From Janthinobacterium violaceinigrum (GTDB lineage: Bacteria > Pseudomonadota > Gammaproteobacteria > Burkholderiales > Burkholderiaceae_D), in the NCBI RefSeq assembly GCF_009208555.1, contig NZ_WFLI01000009.1, forward strand, positions 62,001 to 126,000: DNA of 64,000 bases, in the 5' to 3' direction. Below the pieces are notes generated by a model that was not told the origin of the DNA, ran no database searches, and saw nothing but the letters and a program-made list of their open reading frames with translations. Below, piece by piece: positions 1-10,820 of this stretch. Position 1 is the first letter of the stretch. Each line of letters starts with the position of its first letter. Both the position numbers and the translations under genes were made by a program.

Positions 1-384
1 GGCCCTGGCAAACACGGGACGCGCGCCGGGCGACATGCGCGCCACGTCGACACCCATGGCCGCCGCCGGGCAGCCGCCGCCGGGCTGGTCGCGGTGCCTG
101 GCCGTCAGGTAATTGTCGATGATGGCCGGCAGCGCCCCTTGCGGATCCTGCTCCACGCGGGCGTGCCAGCCTTCCAGCGATTTATCCAGCGCATGCTGGC
201 ACGCCTCGATCATCAGGTCTTCCTTCGACGCAAAATGGCCGTAAAAGCCCCCGTGCGTGAGGCCAGCGTTCTTCATCAGGTCGGCCACGCCGATGCCGTC
301 GTAGCCCTTTTCGCGGAACAACCGTGCCGCCACCTCGACGATGCGTTCGCGGTTCAGCGCCGCTTGCTCTCTGCTCACTTTCAT
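1..384 (-). CDS. TetR/AcrR family transcriptional regulator (partial)
   Basis: The N-terminal 128 codons are visible; the C-terminus lies beyond the window's left edge. The reverse strand reads MKVSREQAALNRERIVEVAA followed by an HTH with the motif GLTHGGFYGHFASKEDL, which is the recognition helix and conserved YxHFxSKEDL signature of TetR repressors. A Shine-Dalgarno sequence GGGAGGG lies just before the ATG at 384. The start of the ligand-binding domain (about residues 50-128) is present, with GGCPAAA as in many TetR_C domains. It is divergent from the SDR gene at 512, a common arrangement for TetR repressors and their targets, so it may control that gene; this is inference from position. 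The ligand is unknown. Confidence 0.9.
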   Translation of the reverse strand, partial: MKVSREQAALNRERIVEVAARLFREKGYDGIGVADLMKNAGLTHGGFYGHFASKEDLMIEACQHALDKSLEGWHARVEQDPQGALPAIIDNYLTARHRDQPGGGCPAAAMGVDVARMSPGARPVFARA

Positions 385-511
385 GCTGCCCTCCCACAAT
401 AATGTCAACCATCATATAACTTTACACCTGTTTGCGCCACTCTGTTAACAAGCGCACCGTTCGATGCTTGTGCCGCGCCGATACTGGATCTTCGTTTCCA
501 CGGAGGCCAGC

Positions 512-1501
512 ATGAACGAGAACAAGGACCAGTCCGCCGGCAACTTGCAGCGCAGCATACAACAGGAGCAAGATCAGAAAGACCAGCGGCGCGATGCCGC
601 CAAGCCGGACAAACGGGACAGCAGGCAAGCCGTGCAGACGGGCAGCCGCAGCCAGCCGGCGCCGCCCCTGCCCGCCCAGCACCTGGCCAAGCCCGGCATC
701 GAAGCGCAGATGGAGCTCAAACCCCGTTTCCTGGCCCCCGACTACTGCGGCAGCGGCAAGCTGGCCGGCATGGTGGCCATCATCACGGGCGGCGATTCGG
801 GCATCGGCCGCGCCGTGGCCGTGCTGTACGCGCGCGAAGGGGCGGACGTGGCCATCATTTACCTGAATGAACATGCGGACGCCAACGAAACGAAGCGCTA
901 CGTGGAAGCGGAAGGCCAAAGCTGCCTGCTGATCCCCGGCGACGTGCGCGAGCAGGGCTTTTGCCAGCAAGCCGTCAGCCAGGTGATGGAAAAGTTCAGC
1001 CATATCGACGTGCTGGTGAACAACGCCGCGTTCCAGGAACATGCGGAGTCCTTGCTGGACCTGAGCGAGGAACGCTTCGACCTCACCATGAAAACCAATG
1101 TCTACGGCTACTTTCACATGGCCAAGGCCGTGCTGCCCCATTTGCAGCGGGGCGCGTCCATCATCAACACGGGCTCCGTGACGGGCTTGCAAGGGTCGAA
1201 ACACTTGCTCGACTATTCCACCACCAAGGGCGCCATCCATGCATTCACCATGGCGCTGGCCGGCAACCTGCTGGACAAGGGCATCCGCGTCAACGCCATC
1301 GCGCCGGGTCCCGTGTGGACGCCCCTGAACCCGGCCGACAAATCGCCGGAAGACATCAGGAACTTCGGCGCGGACACGGACATGCACCGCCCGGCCCAGC
1401 CCGAAGAATTGTCGCCCGCCTACGTCTTCCTCGCCTCGCCCGCCTGTTCCAGCTACATCACGGGCATCGTGCTGCCCGTCACCGGCAAGGTGGGGGAATA
1501 G
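512..1501 (+). CDS. SDR family oxidoreductase
   Basis: Short-chain dehydrogenase of 329 aa with a hydrophilic N-terminal extension of about 65 residues, as in the YghA/general-stress-protein-39 subgroup. The cofactor motif TGGDSGIG is at 92-99, NNAA near 170, catalytic Ser222 in GSVTG, Tyr235 and Lys239 in YSTTK. It probably oxidises or reduces an aldehyde or alcohol with NAD(P); the substrate cannot be read from sequence. The start at 512 has an SD (GGAGG, 8 bases upstream); an in-frame ATG at 464 has none. The stop is two bases before the ku start, so the two are very likely co-transcribed. Divergent to a TetR gene. Confidence 0.92.
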   Translation: MNENKDQSAGNLQRSIQQEQDQKDQRRDAAKPDKRDSRQAVQTGSRSQPAPPLPAQHLAKPGIEAQMELKPRFLAPDYCGSGKLAGMVAIITGGDSGIGRAVAVLYAREGADVAIIYLNEHADANETKRYVEAEGQSCLLIPGDVREQGFCQQAVSQVMEKFSHIDVLVNNAAFQEHAESLLDLSEERFDLTMKTNVYGYFHMAKAVLPHLQRGASIINTGSVTGLQGSKHLLDYSTTKGAIHAFTMALAGNLLDKGIRVNAIAPGPVWTPLNPADKSPEDIRNFGADTDMHRPAQPEELSPAYVFLASPACSSYITGIVLPVTGKVGE

Positions 1502-1503
1502 CA

Positions 1504-2379
1504 ATGGCGCGCGCACTATGGAAAGGCGCCATCAGCTTCGGCCTCGTGCACATCCCCGTCGAGCTGATCTCCGCCAGCCTCGACCATGAACTGGACCTGT
1601 CCATGCTGGACCGGCGCGACTTCGCGCCCATCGGCTACAAGCGCTACAACAAGCGGACGGGCAAGGAAGTGGAATGGGACGATATCATCAAGGGCTATGA
1701 ATACAAGACGGATGCATACGTGGTGCTGTCCGATGAGGATTTAAGGCAAGCCAATGTGAAGGCCACGCAAACCATCGACATCCTCGCCTTTGTCGATGCG
1801 TCAGAAGTGCCGCTGACGTTTTATGAACACCCGTATTACCTGCTGCCCGCCAAGGGCGGCGAGAAAGTCTATGCGCTGCTGCGCGAAACCTTGCGCAAAG
1901 CCAATAAAGTGGGCATCGCCAGCGTGGTCATGCGCACCAAGCAGCATTTATGCGCACTGGTGTGCGTGGGCGACGCCATCGTGCTCAACACCCTGCGCTA
2001 CGCCGATGAACTACGTCCCACGGACGACCTGGATTTGCCCGCAAGCACCCTGAAAGCGGCGGGTATTTCCGACAAGGAACTCAAGATGGCGCTGTCGCTG
2101 GTGGAAGGCATGAGCGAGACTTGGCAGCCTGAGCAATACCACGACAGCTACCGTGAAGACGTGCTGGCGCTGGTCAAGAAGAAAATCAAGGCCAGGCAGA
2201 CCAAGACCATCACGCCGCCCGCGCCGGAGCCGGAAGAAGAGCGCGGCAGCAATGTGATCGACCTGGTCGCCCTGCTGCAGCAAAGCCTGGGCAGAAAGGC
2301 GCCCGCCCCGCCGCCGCGCAAGCGAGCAACCAGCGCCGCGGCCCGCAAAGCGGCCCCAGCCAAACGCAAGGCGGCCTGA
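1504..2379 (+). CDS. ku: Ku protein, non-homologous end joining
   Basis: Bacterial Ku homologue of 291 aa. The start MARALWKGAISFGLVHIPVE is diagnostic of the family, and the whole Ku beta-barrel (about 1-200) is present. The C-terminus is Lys/Arg/Ala-rich (KRATSAAARKAAPAKRKAA), the usual DNA-binding extension. As a homodimeric ring it binds double-strand break ends and recruits LigD. The gene starts two bases after the SDR stop. The partner ligase lies 2.4 kb downstream on the opposite strand, separated by a hybrid kinase. Confidence 0.97.
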   Translation: MARALWKGAISFGLVHIPVELISASLDHELDLSMLDRRDFAPIGYKRYNKRTGKEVEWDDIIKGYEYKTDAYVVLSDEDLRQANVKATQTIDILAFVDASEVPLTFYEHPYYLLPAKGGEKVYALLRETLRKANKVGIASVVMRTKQHLCALVCVGDAIVLNTLRYADELRPTDDLDLPASTLKAAGISDKELKMALSLVEGMSETWQPEQYHDSYREDVLALVKKKIKARQTKTITPPAPEPEEERGSNVIDLVALLQQSLGRKAPAPPPRKRATSAAARKAAPAKRKAA

Positions 2380-2422
2380 AGCACGCCTGCCGGCAGGATG
2401 ACCCTGCAAGTAACTAAAGACG

Positions 2423-2451
2423 TTGACTTTGATCATGCTTCTCGCTAGCGT
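2423..2451 (+). promoter_or_regulatory. Possible promoter of the hybrid kinase gene
   Basis: TTGACT and TAGCGT separated by 17 bases lie in the 122-base gap after ku. The -35 is good and the -10 weak, so this is only a candidate start for the kinase at 2502. Confidence 0.3.
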
Positions 2452-2501
2452 ATGCACACAGCCTGCCGCCCGGCAAGCCCATTCATGCGTGCGGGAACGA
2501 A

Positions 2502-4797
<2,296 letters not shown>

Positions 4798-4814
<17 letters not shown>

Positions 4815-7347
4815 ATCCCAGTTTCTGCATGGCCCCGTCGATTCCCCTGGCGCTGCGCGCATAGCCCGCCCATGGCGCATTGCCCACGTCGAGGCGGCTG
4901 TGGACATTGCCCACGTTCCACTGGTCGCCCGCCTTCAGCTGGTCGAGCTCATCCCAGGCCAGCGGCACGGAAATGCCCAGCCCGGAACGCGTGCGGGCCG
5001 ACCACGCGCACACGGTGGTGGCCCCCTTACCGTTGCGTAAATAGTCGATGAATATCTTGCCCACGCGGTTCGCGGGGCCGCTTTTCACGACGAAACGCTC
5101 CGGTATCAGCCGGGCCATGTGCGCCACAATGGCTTGCGAAAACGCCTTGACCGTCTCCCAGTCGTGCTTGGGGCGGATCGGCACGACCACGTGCAAGCCC
5201 TTGCCGCCGCTGGTTTTCAGCCAGGCGGGCAAGCCCAGCTCCGTCAGGAAGGCGCGCAGCAGCACGGCCGCCTCGCGGATGGCGGGCCAGGCCACGCCCT
5301 TGCCCGGGTCCAGGTCGAACACCAGGCGGTTCGGCGTATCGTAGGCGCTGGCCAGCGCGTTTTGCGTGTGAAATTCCACTACGTTCCACTGCGCCGCCGA
5401 CAACAAGCCCTGCACGCTGGCCACTTCCAGCATGGGCGGATGTTCGGGGTCCAAGCTTGCGCCGAGCTGCCGGACGCCGGGCATGGTCGACGTATCCGCA
5501 TGCTTCTGGAAGAACAGCTCGCCGCCCACGCCGGCCGGCGCGCGCACCAGCGAGACGGGCCGCCCCTTTAAATGCACGAGCATCAGCTTGCCCACCAGCG
5601 CGTAATAGCGCACCAGGTCGATCTTCCTGGCGCCGCTGTCCCTGTCGATCACCCGATCCGCGTGGCTGACCTTGAAGCTGGCCGGCAAGACGCTGTCCGC
5701 CTCCCCCTCATCGTGCTTGCGCATGGTGTTCTCCTTGCCGTGGTCGATTCGCTGTGGCCGTTCCCGCACGATGGCGGCCGGCTGTTTATCCTGGCGCAAG
5801 CCGTGAAACACGGCATGGCGCACTGCCCCGCCGCTGGTCCATTGCGCAAAACCCACTTCCGCCACCAGTTGCGGCCTGACCCACCGGGGCTGGCGCACGC
5901 CGCCCGCCTTGCCCGAAAACGGACTCGTCTCGATGGCCAGCGCGTCGAGCCGGCGCCGCAAGTCGCGCAAGGCCGCATCGTCGAAGCCGCTGCCCACATT
6001 GCCCGCGTAGCGCAAATCCCCGTGCGCATCGTGCACGCCCAGCAACAGCGAACCGAGCCCTTCGCGCGCGCCCTGCGGCGCCGTATAGCCGCCGATGACG
6101 AATTCCTGGCGCAGCCCGCATTTGAGCTTGATCCAGTCGCCGGAGCGGCGCGTGGCGTAGGGCGAGCCGCGCCGCTTGCCGATCACGCCTTCCAGCCCCA
6201 GGCGGCAAGCGTGGTCCAGCAGTTGCTGCGGCGCAGCATCAAGTGCCTCGCTGAAGCGCACCAGCGGCGAGGCGGGCAAACTCCGCAGCAGCTGTTCCAG
6301 CAAGGCCCTGCGCGCCTCGACGGGCTGACCCCGCAGATCGTGGCCATCGAAATACGGCACGTCGAACAGGTAATACACGATCTCGCCCGTCGTTTCCCCG
6401 TCGAACGCCCGCTGCAGGGCGCCAAAGTCCGGGTGGCCGCTGGCGTCCTGGACGACGATTTCGCCGTCATACCAGCCTGGCGGCAAGCCCAGCCTTTCCA
6501 GCGCCTGCCGCAGCGTGGGCAACCTGGCCGTCCAGTCATTGCCGTTGCGCGTGATCAATTTAACCCGTTCGCCATCGCAGCGCGCAAGCAACCGGTAACC
6601 GTCGAACTTCACCTCGAACAGCCACTGCTGGGCATCTGGCGGCGGCGCATCGGCCAGGGTGGCCAGCTGGGGAGACAGGGTGGCCGGCAGCCTGGCCGCT
6701 GGCGCTGGCGCCGGCTCGCCGCTCTTCTTGCGCCTGGGCATGGCCTTGTGCGCGACGCTGTCAGCCTGCTCGTCGACGACGGAAAATTCCAGGGCGGGCC
6801 GGGCAAACCCGTCCTTTTCCTTGATCAGCAGCCAGGCCGGCTGCTTTTCGCTGCGTTGATCCCCCTTGCCTTTCATGCGCACCAGCACCCAGTTGCCCTG
6901 CAGCTTGTGGCCGTGCAAGGTGAATTTCAGCTCACCGGCCGCCAGGGCCGCGCGCGCGTCCGGCGTGGCGGGCTGCGGCTGCCACGTCCCCTTGTCCCAG
7001 ATAATGACCTTGCCTGCGCCATATTGCTTGGCGGGAATCGTGCCTTCAAAACGGGCGTAGGCCAGCGGATGGTCTTCCACCTGCACCGCCATGCGCTTGT
7101 CGTGCGGGTCGTAGCTGGGCCCTTTCGGCACGGCCCAGCTTTTCAGCGTGCCGTCCAGTTCCAGACGGAAATCATAGTGCAGGCGGCTGGCCCAGTGCTT
7201 CTGGATCACGAAAGCCAGCGCCCCGCCCGCCTCTTCGCCGCCGCTTGCAGGCTCGGGCGTGACAGCGAAATTGCGCTTCGCTCGATAGGGTTTCAAGGCG
7301 GTTTTCAAGGCGGCTTTCATGGCGAACCCATGCGGTGACGATGGCAT
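4798..7347 (-). CDS. ligD: Multifunctional ATP-dependent DNA ligase LigD
   Basis: An 849-aa NHEJ ligase with all three modules, in the Pseudomonas-like order. The 3'-phosphoesterase domain comes first (about 30-180, motif [14 protein letters not shown]). The adenylating ligase domain follows (about 215-510, motif FEVKFDGYR with nucleophilic Lys near 250). The primase-polymerase domain is C-terminal (about 560-845, [14 protein letters not shown], catalytic LDPG Asp motif, [11 protein letters not shown]). It trims, fills and seals ends held by Ku. The start at 7347 has GGAGG ten bases upstream; an internal ATG at 7320 lacks one. Its 3' end overlaps the convergent hybrid kinase gene by 17 bases. 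No frameshift is seen. Confidence 0.97.
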
Positions 7348-7439
7348 CGAGTCTAGGCCTCCATGGGCCGTGGCGCCGTACGCCAGCTAACAGAACGCCT
7401 CCGGCGCGCGCTGGTCCCGCAAGGCGGTTACGCGGCAAG

Positions 7440-7455
7440 TGTAAGTATTTGTAAT
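7440..7455 (+). promoter_or_regulatory. Direct-repeat operator 1, TGTAAG-TATT-TGTAAT
   Basis: Two TGTAA half-sites with a 10-base period, followed by TGTCAACG one turn later (7460-7467). The same element occurs upstream of the other two Asr-like units. Spacing and sequence fit OmpR/PhoB-family response regulators. The motif equals the reverse complement of the published Escherichia coli RstA box (TACATNTNGTTACA), whose known target is asr. Confidence 0.6.
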
Positions 7456-7552
7456 TGCCTGTCAACGGTATTGGCGCACGGCGCGTTTTTGGCTCAGTGA
7501 CAGGGGAAATGCATCTCCTGAACTACAACCCCACTTCTCGAGGAACTGCACC

Positions 7553-7864
7553 ATGAAAAAAGTAATCGCTACTCTGATCGCCGGCTTGTTCGCTACCGCA
7601 GCCTTTGCTCAAACGCCAGCCGTGCCTGCCAAGGCCGAAGCCAAGCACACCAAGGAAGTGGCTAAAGCGGAAGCCAAGGAAACCAAAGCCGTCGTCAAAG
7701 CCGATGCCAAAGAAGCCGCCGTCGCTGCCGATGCCAAGGCCGATGTCGCCAGCGCCAAAGCTGACGCAGCCGCCACCAAGGCCAAAGCCCATCACAAAGC
7801 AAAAAAAGCCAAGGCCAAGGCTGACGAAGCCAAAACTGAAGCGACCGCAGCAGCAGCCAAATAA
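7553..7864 (+). CDS. Asr-like secreted Ala/Lys-rich protein 1
   Basis: Paralogue 1 of 5, 103 aa. A signal peptide (MKKVIATLIAGLFATAAFA, cleavage before Gln20) is followed by a mature part made almost only of Ala, Lys, Glu, Asp, Val, Thr and His. Repeats such as KAEAKETKAVVKADAKEAA are followed by KAKAHHKAKKAKAKAD. It should be periplasmic, disordered or helical and strongly charged. Composition, size and the MKKV signal resemble acid-shock protein Asr, but sequence of this complexity makes homology uncertain. It has its own upstream operator (7440), SD (GAGGAA) and terminator (7893). Confidence 0.85.
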   Translation: MKKVIATLIAGLFATAAFAQTPAVPAKAEAKHTKEVAKAEAKETKAVVKADAKEAAVAADAKADVASAKADAAATKAKAHHKAKKAKAKADEAKTEATAAAAK

Positions 7865-7892
7865 TCAGTTCCGCGCATTTTTCGCGCCACAC

Positions 7893-7919
7893 AAAAAGAC
7901 AGCTTCGGCTGTCTTTTTT
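7893..7919 (+). terminator. Rho-independent terminator
   Basis: AAAAAGACAGC, UUCG tetraloop, GCTGTCTTTTT with a T run, 29 bases after the first Asr-like gene. Confidence 0.92.
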
Positions 7920-7966
7920 CATTTTCATGCCCGCATCACGCAGCAACAGCCGATAAAACACCTGAT

Positions 7967-7982
7967 TGTAAGAAAGTGTAAA
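7967..7982 (+). promoter_or_regulatory. Direct-repeat operator 2, TGTAAG-AAAG-TGTAAA
   Basis: Second copy of the 10-base-period TGTAA repeat, followed by GTCAACG at 7987. It lies 105 bases before the ATG of the second Asr-like gene, almost the same distance as in the other two units. Confidence 0.6.
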
Positions 7983-8007
7983 CAAGGTCAACGAACTCAT
8001 CTTGGGA

Positions 8008-8095
8008 CGCGTTTTATGCTCAGTGACACGGGAATCATCCCGGCACCAACAGACATACCAGACAAACCACCACTGAGGACTGCACCATGAAAAAA
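8008..8095 (+). repeat. 88-bp leader repeat, copy 1
   Basis: Identical base for base to 10070-10157. It covers the 79-base 5' leader and the first nine bases of the coding sequence. It contains a possible -10 (TATGCT) and a small inverted repeat CGGGA-ATCA-TCCCG at 8029-8042. The identity marks a recent segmental duplication or conversion. Confidence 0.9.
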
Positions 8096-8419
8096 GTTAT
8101 CGCTACCCTGATCGCCGGCCTGTTCGCCACCGCTGCCTTCGCTCAAACGCCAGCAGCTCCGGCAGCGTCCGCCAAAGTGGAAGCAGCCCACACCAAGGCC
8201 GTCGTGAAAGCCGACGCCAAGGAAGCGCAAACGGCCGTGAAAGCGGACGCGAAAGAAGCGAAAGCCGTCGTCGCCGCGAAAACGGAAGTCGCCAGCGCAA
8301 AAACGGAAGCAGCGGCCACCAAGGCCAAGGCACACCACGCAGCCAAGAAAACCAAGGCCAAGGCAGATGCAAAACTGGCTTCGGCCACTGCGGAAGCCGC
8401 ACCAGCAGCAGCCAAGTAA
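8087..8419 (+). CDS. Asr-like secreted Ala/Lys-rich protein 2
   Basis: Paralogue 2, 110 aa. It has the same signal peptide (cleavage AFA-Q) and a mature region of AKADAKEA-type repeats ending in ATKAKAHHAAKKTKAKADA. It is closest to paralogue 4 at 10149, with nearly identical mature sequences. It is the first gene of a two-gene unit; the next paralogue begins 39 bases downstream. SD is TGAGGA. A polyampholyte periplasmic stress protein is the likely role, by analogy with Asr only. Confidence 0.85.
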   Translation: MKKVIATLIAGLFATAAFAQTPAAPAASAKVEAAHTKAVVKADAKEAQTAVKADAKEAKAVVAAKTEVASAKTEAAATKAKAHHAAKKTKAKADAKLASATAEAAPAAAK

Positions 8420-8458
8420 TCCCCCACACAATCGCTTACCACTCGCCAGGAAAATAAA

Positions 8459-8785
8459 ATGAAAAAAGTTATCGCCACCCTCATCGCCGGCCTGTTCGCT
8501 ACCGCAGCCTTCGCCCAAACCCCTGCCGCTCCGGCAGCGCCCGTCAAGGCGGAAGCGGCCCACACAAAAGCCGTGGCCAAAGCAGAAGCCAAGGAAACCA
8601 AGGCTGTCGTGAAAGCCGATGCGAAAGAAGCGGTTGCCGCCGCCGACGCGAAAGCCGACGTGGCCAGCGCCAAGGCCGACGCCAAAGCCACCAAGGCCAA
8701 GGCCCATCACAAGGCAGGCAAGGCCAAGGTCAAAGCGGATGCGGCAAAAGCAGCGGAAACCGCTCCGGCAGCGCCAGCGAAGTAA
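8459..8785 (+). CDS. Asr-like secreted Ala/Lys-rich protein 3
   Basis: Paralogue 3, 108 aa, second gene of the 8087 unit. The signal peptide matches the others; the mature region (AHTKAVAKAEAKETKAVVKADAKEA) mixes features of paralogues 1 and 2, then a His/Lys segment KAKAHHKAGKAKVKAD. No TGTAAG box lies in the 39-base gap and an SD (CAGGAAA) precedes the ATG, so it is probably translated from the upstream message. A UUCG terminator follows at 8854. Confidence 0.85.
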   Translation: MKKVIATLIAGLFATAAFAQTPAAPAAPVKAEAAHTKAVAKAEAKETKAVVKADAKEAVAAADAKADVASAKADAKATKAKAHHKAGKAKVKADAAKAAETAPAAPAK

Positions 8786-8853
8786 GCGCGAATCCGGCCA
8801 CGGGAGCGCGTCCGCCGGGTCTGCGCTTGCGTGGCTACCTTCGCCTGCAGTAC

Positions 8854-8879
8854 AAAGGACAGCTTCGGCTGTCCTTTTT
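8854..8879 (+). terminator. Rho-independent terminator
   Basis: AAAGGACAGC, UUCG loop, GCTGTCCTTTTT. Nearly the same hairpin as at 7893, closing the two-gene unit. Confidence 0.92.
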
Positions 8880-9013
8880 GCATGCCGGGGCGCCAGATAT
8901 CGCCTGTTTCGCCGCGCCTTCATGCGACCTTCATCGAACAGGCCAGCTTGCGCGCGACAAAGCGGCGCACATGGGCGACACTGGCACTCCCGCCATCGCC
9001 ACGAAAGCTGTCC

Positions 9014-10033
9014 ATGCGCCACCTGCCCTTGCTGCTGCTTGCCGCCCTGTCCCTGCCCTGCGCCGCCAGCGCGCAAGAGGCCCCCGCCACCCTGGCGCAA
9101 GTGCTGCAAGCCCAGGACCGCGACAGCCATGGCGACTTGCGCGCCGTCGTCGTGCTGCGCGACGGCGCCATCGTCGCCGAACGCTATTACAACGGCGAGA
9201 CGGCCGATACCCTGCACGACATCCGCTCGGCCGGCAAGAGCATCACTGCGCTGCTGGTGGGCGCGGCCGTGGCGCGGGGCCAGCTGGCGACAACAGGAAC
9301 GGTGGGCGACTACTGGCCCGACGTGGCGGGCAGCCCCGCGGGCAAGGTGGTGCTCGACGACTTGCTGACCATGCGTTCGGGCCTGGCCGCCTTCGACGAA
9401 GACGAACACTCGCCGGGCAATGAAGACAAGCTCGATGAAGCGTCCGACCCCGCCGCCTTCGTGCGCGGCGTGCCGGCCGCCGCGGCGCCGGGCAGCGTCT
9501 ACCGCTACAACTCGCTGGGGTCCTACATCGCGGGGCGCGTGGTGGAAAACGCCAGCGGCACCGACCTGGAAGCCTACGCCGCCAAGGTATTGTTCGCGCC
9601 GCTGGGCATCACGCGCTGGAGCTGGGGCCGCGACGTGGCAAACCACCCGAAAGGCCAAGGCAACCTGTCGCTGCGCGCGCGCGACACGGCAAGAATTGGC
9701 CAGCTGGTGCTCGACGACGGCAAGGTTGACGGCCGGCCCGTGATCGATGGGGCATGGATCAAGGCCGCGCTGGCGCCGCGCGTGGCCATCGGCGCCGCGG
9801 ACCGCTACGCGGACAGCTACGGCTATTTCTGGTACGCGAAGATGCAGGACGTCGGCGGCCGGAAGATTGCCGTGTATTTCGCCTCGGGTAATGGCGGCAA
9901 CAAGATCTATGTCATCCCCGCGCGCCGCATGGTGGTGAGCGTGGCTTCCAGCGCCTACGGCAAGGGCTACGGGCAGCGCCGTTCGGAAGACATCCTGAAA
10001 GCCATTTTGGCCGTGGATGCAACGCAGATGTAA
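9014..10033 (+). CDS. Serine hydrolase, beta-lactamase/class C fold, secreted
   Basis: A 339-aa protein with signal peptide MRHLPLLLLAALSLPCAASA. The SxxK nucleophile motif is S72-A-G-K75 in DIRSAGKSITALLVG; a Tyr-containing second motif lies in YRYNSLGSYIAGRVVE. The fold is that of class C beta-lactamases, DD-peptidases and esterases; actual substrate unknown. The start at 9014 is chosen for its signal peptide; a longer in-frame start at 8831 would add an unlikely N-terminus. It lies between two Asr-like units in the same direction. Its stop codon overlaps the third TGTAAG operator. Confidence 0.85.
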   Translation: MRHLPLLLLAALSLPCAASAQEAPATLAQVLQAQDRDSHGDLRAVVVLRDGAIVAERYYNGETADTLHDIRSAGKSITALLVGAAVARGQLATTGTVGDYWPDVAGSPAGKVVLDDLLTMRSGLAAFDEDEHSPGNEDKLDEASDPAAFVRGVPAAAAPGSVYRYNSLGSYIAGRVVENASGTDLEAYAAKVLFAPLGITRWSWGRDVANHPKGQGNLSLRARDTARIGQLVLDDGKVDGRPVIDGAWIKAALAPRVAIGAADRYADSYGYFWYAKMQDVGGRKIAVYFASGNGGNKIYVIPARRMVVSVASSAYGKGYGQRRSEDILKAILAVDATQM

Positions 10034-10044
10034 GCGTTTGTAAT
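10029..10044 (+). promoter_or_regulatory. Direct-repeat operator 3, TGTAAG-CGTT-TGTAAT
   Basis: Third copy of the TGTAA direct repeat, with GTCAACG at 10049. It begins inside the last codons of the serine hydrolase gene and lies 105 bases before the ATG at 10149. Confidence 0.6.
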
Positions 10045-10069
10045 GACCGTCAACGCAAGCGCTCGGGGC

Positions 10070-10157
10070 CGCGTTTTATGCTCAGTGACACGGGAATCAT
10101 CCCGGCACCAACAGACATACCAGACAAACCACCACTGAGGACTGCACCATGAAAAAA
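10070..10157 (+). repeat. 88-bp leader repeat, copy 2
   Basis: Identical to 8008-8095, including the CGGGA-ATCA-TCCCG inverted repeat. The sequence diverges immediately after, where this copy has extra codons in the signal peptide. Confidence 0.9.
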
Positions 10158-10493
10158 AGCATTTTCAACCTGAGCGCTACCCTGATCGCCGGCCTGTTCG
10201 CAACCGCTGCCTTTGCTCAAACGCCCGCAGCTCCAGAAGCCTCGGTTCCCGCCAAAGTGGAAGCGGCCCACACCAAGGCCGTCGTGAAAGCGGATGCAAA
10301 GGAAGCGCAAGCCGTCGTCAAAGCGGACGCCAAGGAAGCCAAGGCAGTCGTCGCCGCGAAAACGGAAGTAGCCAGCGCCAAAACCGACGCTGCCGCGACC
10401 AAGGCCAAGGCCCACCACACGGCGAAAAAAACCAAGGCCAAGGCAGATGCGAAACTGGCATCGGCCACCGCCGAAGCGGCACCAGCCAAGTAA
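10149..10493 (+). CDS. Asr-like secreted Ala/Lys-rich protein 4
   Basis: Paralogue 4, 114 aa. The signal peptide is MKKSIFNLSATLIAGLFATAAFA, carrying a short insertion compared with its paralogues. The mature region is almost that of paralogue 2, with AKADAKEAQAVVKADAKEAK and a His-containing Lys/Ala tail. It is first gene of a two-gene unit (next start 43 bases on) and shares the 88-bp leader and operator type. Product: small, charged periplasmic protein, Asr-like by composition. Confidence 0.85.
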   Translation: MKKSIFNLSATLIAGLFATAAFAQTPAAPEASVPAKVEAAHTKAVVKADAKEAQAVVKADAKEAKAVVAAKTEVASAKTDAAATKAKAHHTAKKTKAKADAKLASATAEAAPAK

Positions 10494-10536
10494 TTCCCGC
10501 ACACTTTACTGACCACACCATACCAAGGAATTCATC

Positions 10537-10803
10537 ATGAAAAAAGTTATCGCTACCCTGATCGCCAGCCTGTTCGCCACCGCCGCTTTCGCCCAGACGC
10601 CAGCCGCGCCTGCAGCACCGGCCGCTCCGGCAGCTTCTGCCGCCGCCGTCGCACCAGCAGCCAAGGCTGAAGCGCCAGCCGCCGTCAAACCGGCAGCGCA
10701 CAAGAAAGCCAAGCACCACAAGGCGAAGAAGGCAGCACCGGCAACGCCAGCAGCTCCGGCCGCAGCGGCAGCTTCCGCACCAGCAGCAGCGCCAGCCAAG
10801 TAA
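10537..10803 (+). CDS. Asr-like secreted Ala/Pro/Lys-rich protein 5
   Basis: Paralogue 5, 88 aa, the most divergent. The signal peptide is shared, but the mature part is Ala/Pro-rich with a single basic block HKKAKHHKAKKA, the segment most like Escherichia coli Asr. It lacks the AKADAKEA repeats. It is second gene of the 10149 unit, with SD AAGGAA, and is followed by a strong terminator. Confidence 0.85.
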   Translation: MKKVIATLIASLFATAAFAQTPAAPAAPAAPAASAAAVAPAAKAEAPAAVKPAAHKKAKHHKAKKAAPATPAAPAAAAASAPAAAPAK

Positions 10804-10820
10804 TCGGCGCCATGCAGGCA

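Noticed and set aside
422..1516. Open frame of 364 codons opposite the SDR gene
   Set aside because: The plus-strand SDR has all catalytic motifs and an SD; the antisense frame has none.
5572..7338. Open frame of 588 codons opposite ligD
   Set aside because: Shadow of the ligD coding sequence; composition is Arg/Gln/Ala-rich and no start signal or domain is present.
8831..9013. N-terminal extension of the serine hydrolase from ATG 8831
   Set aside because: The extension starts inside the previous terminator and would bury a clear signal peptide beginning at 9014.
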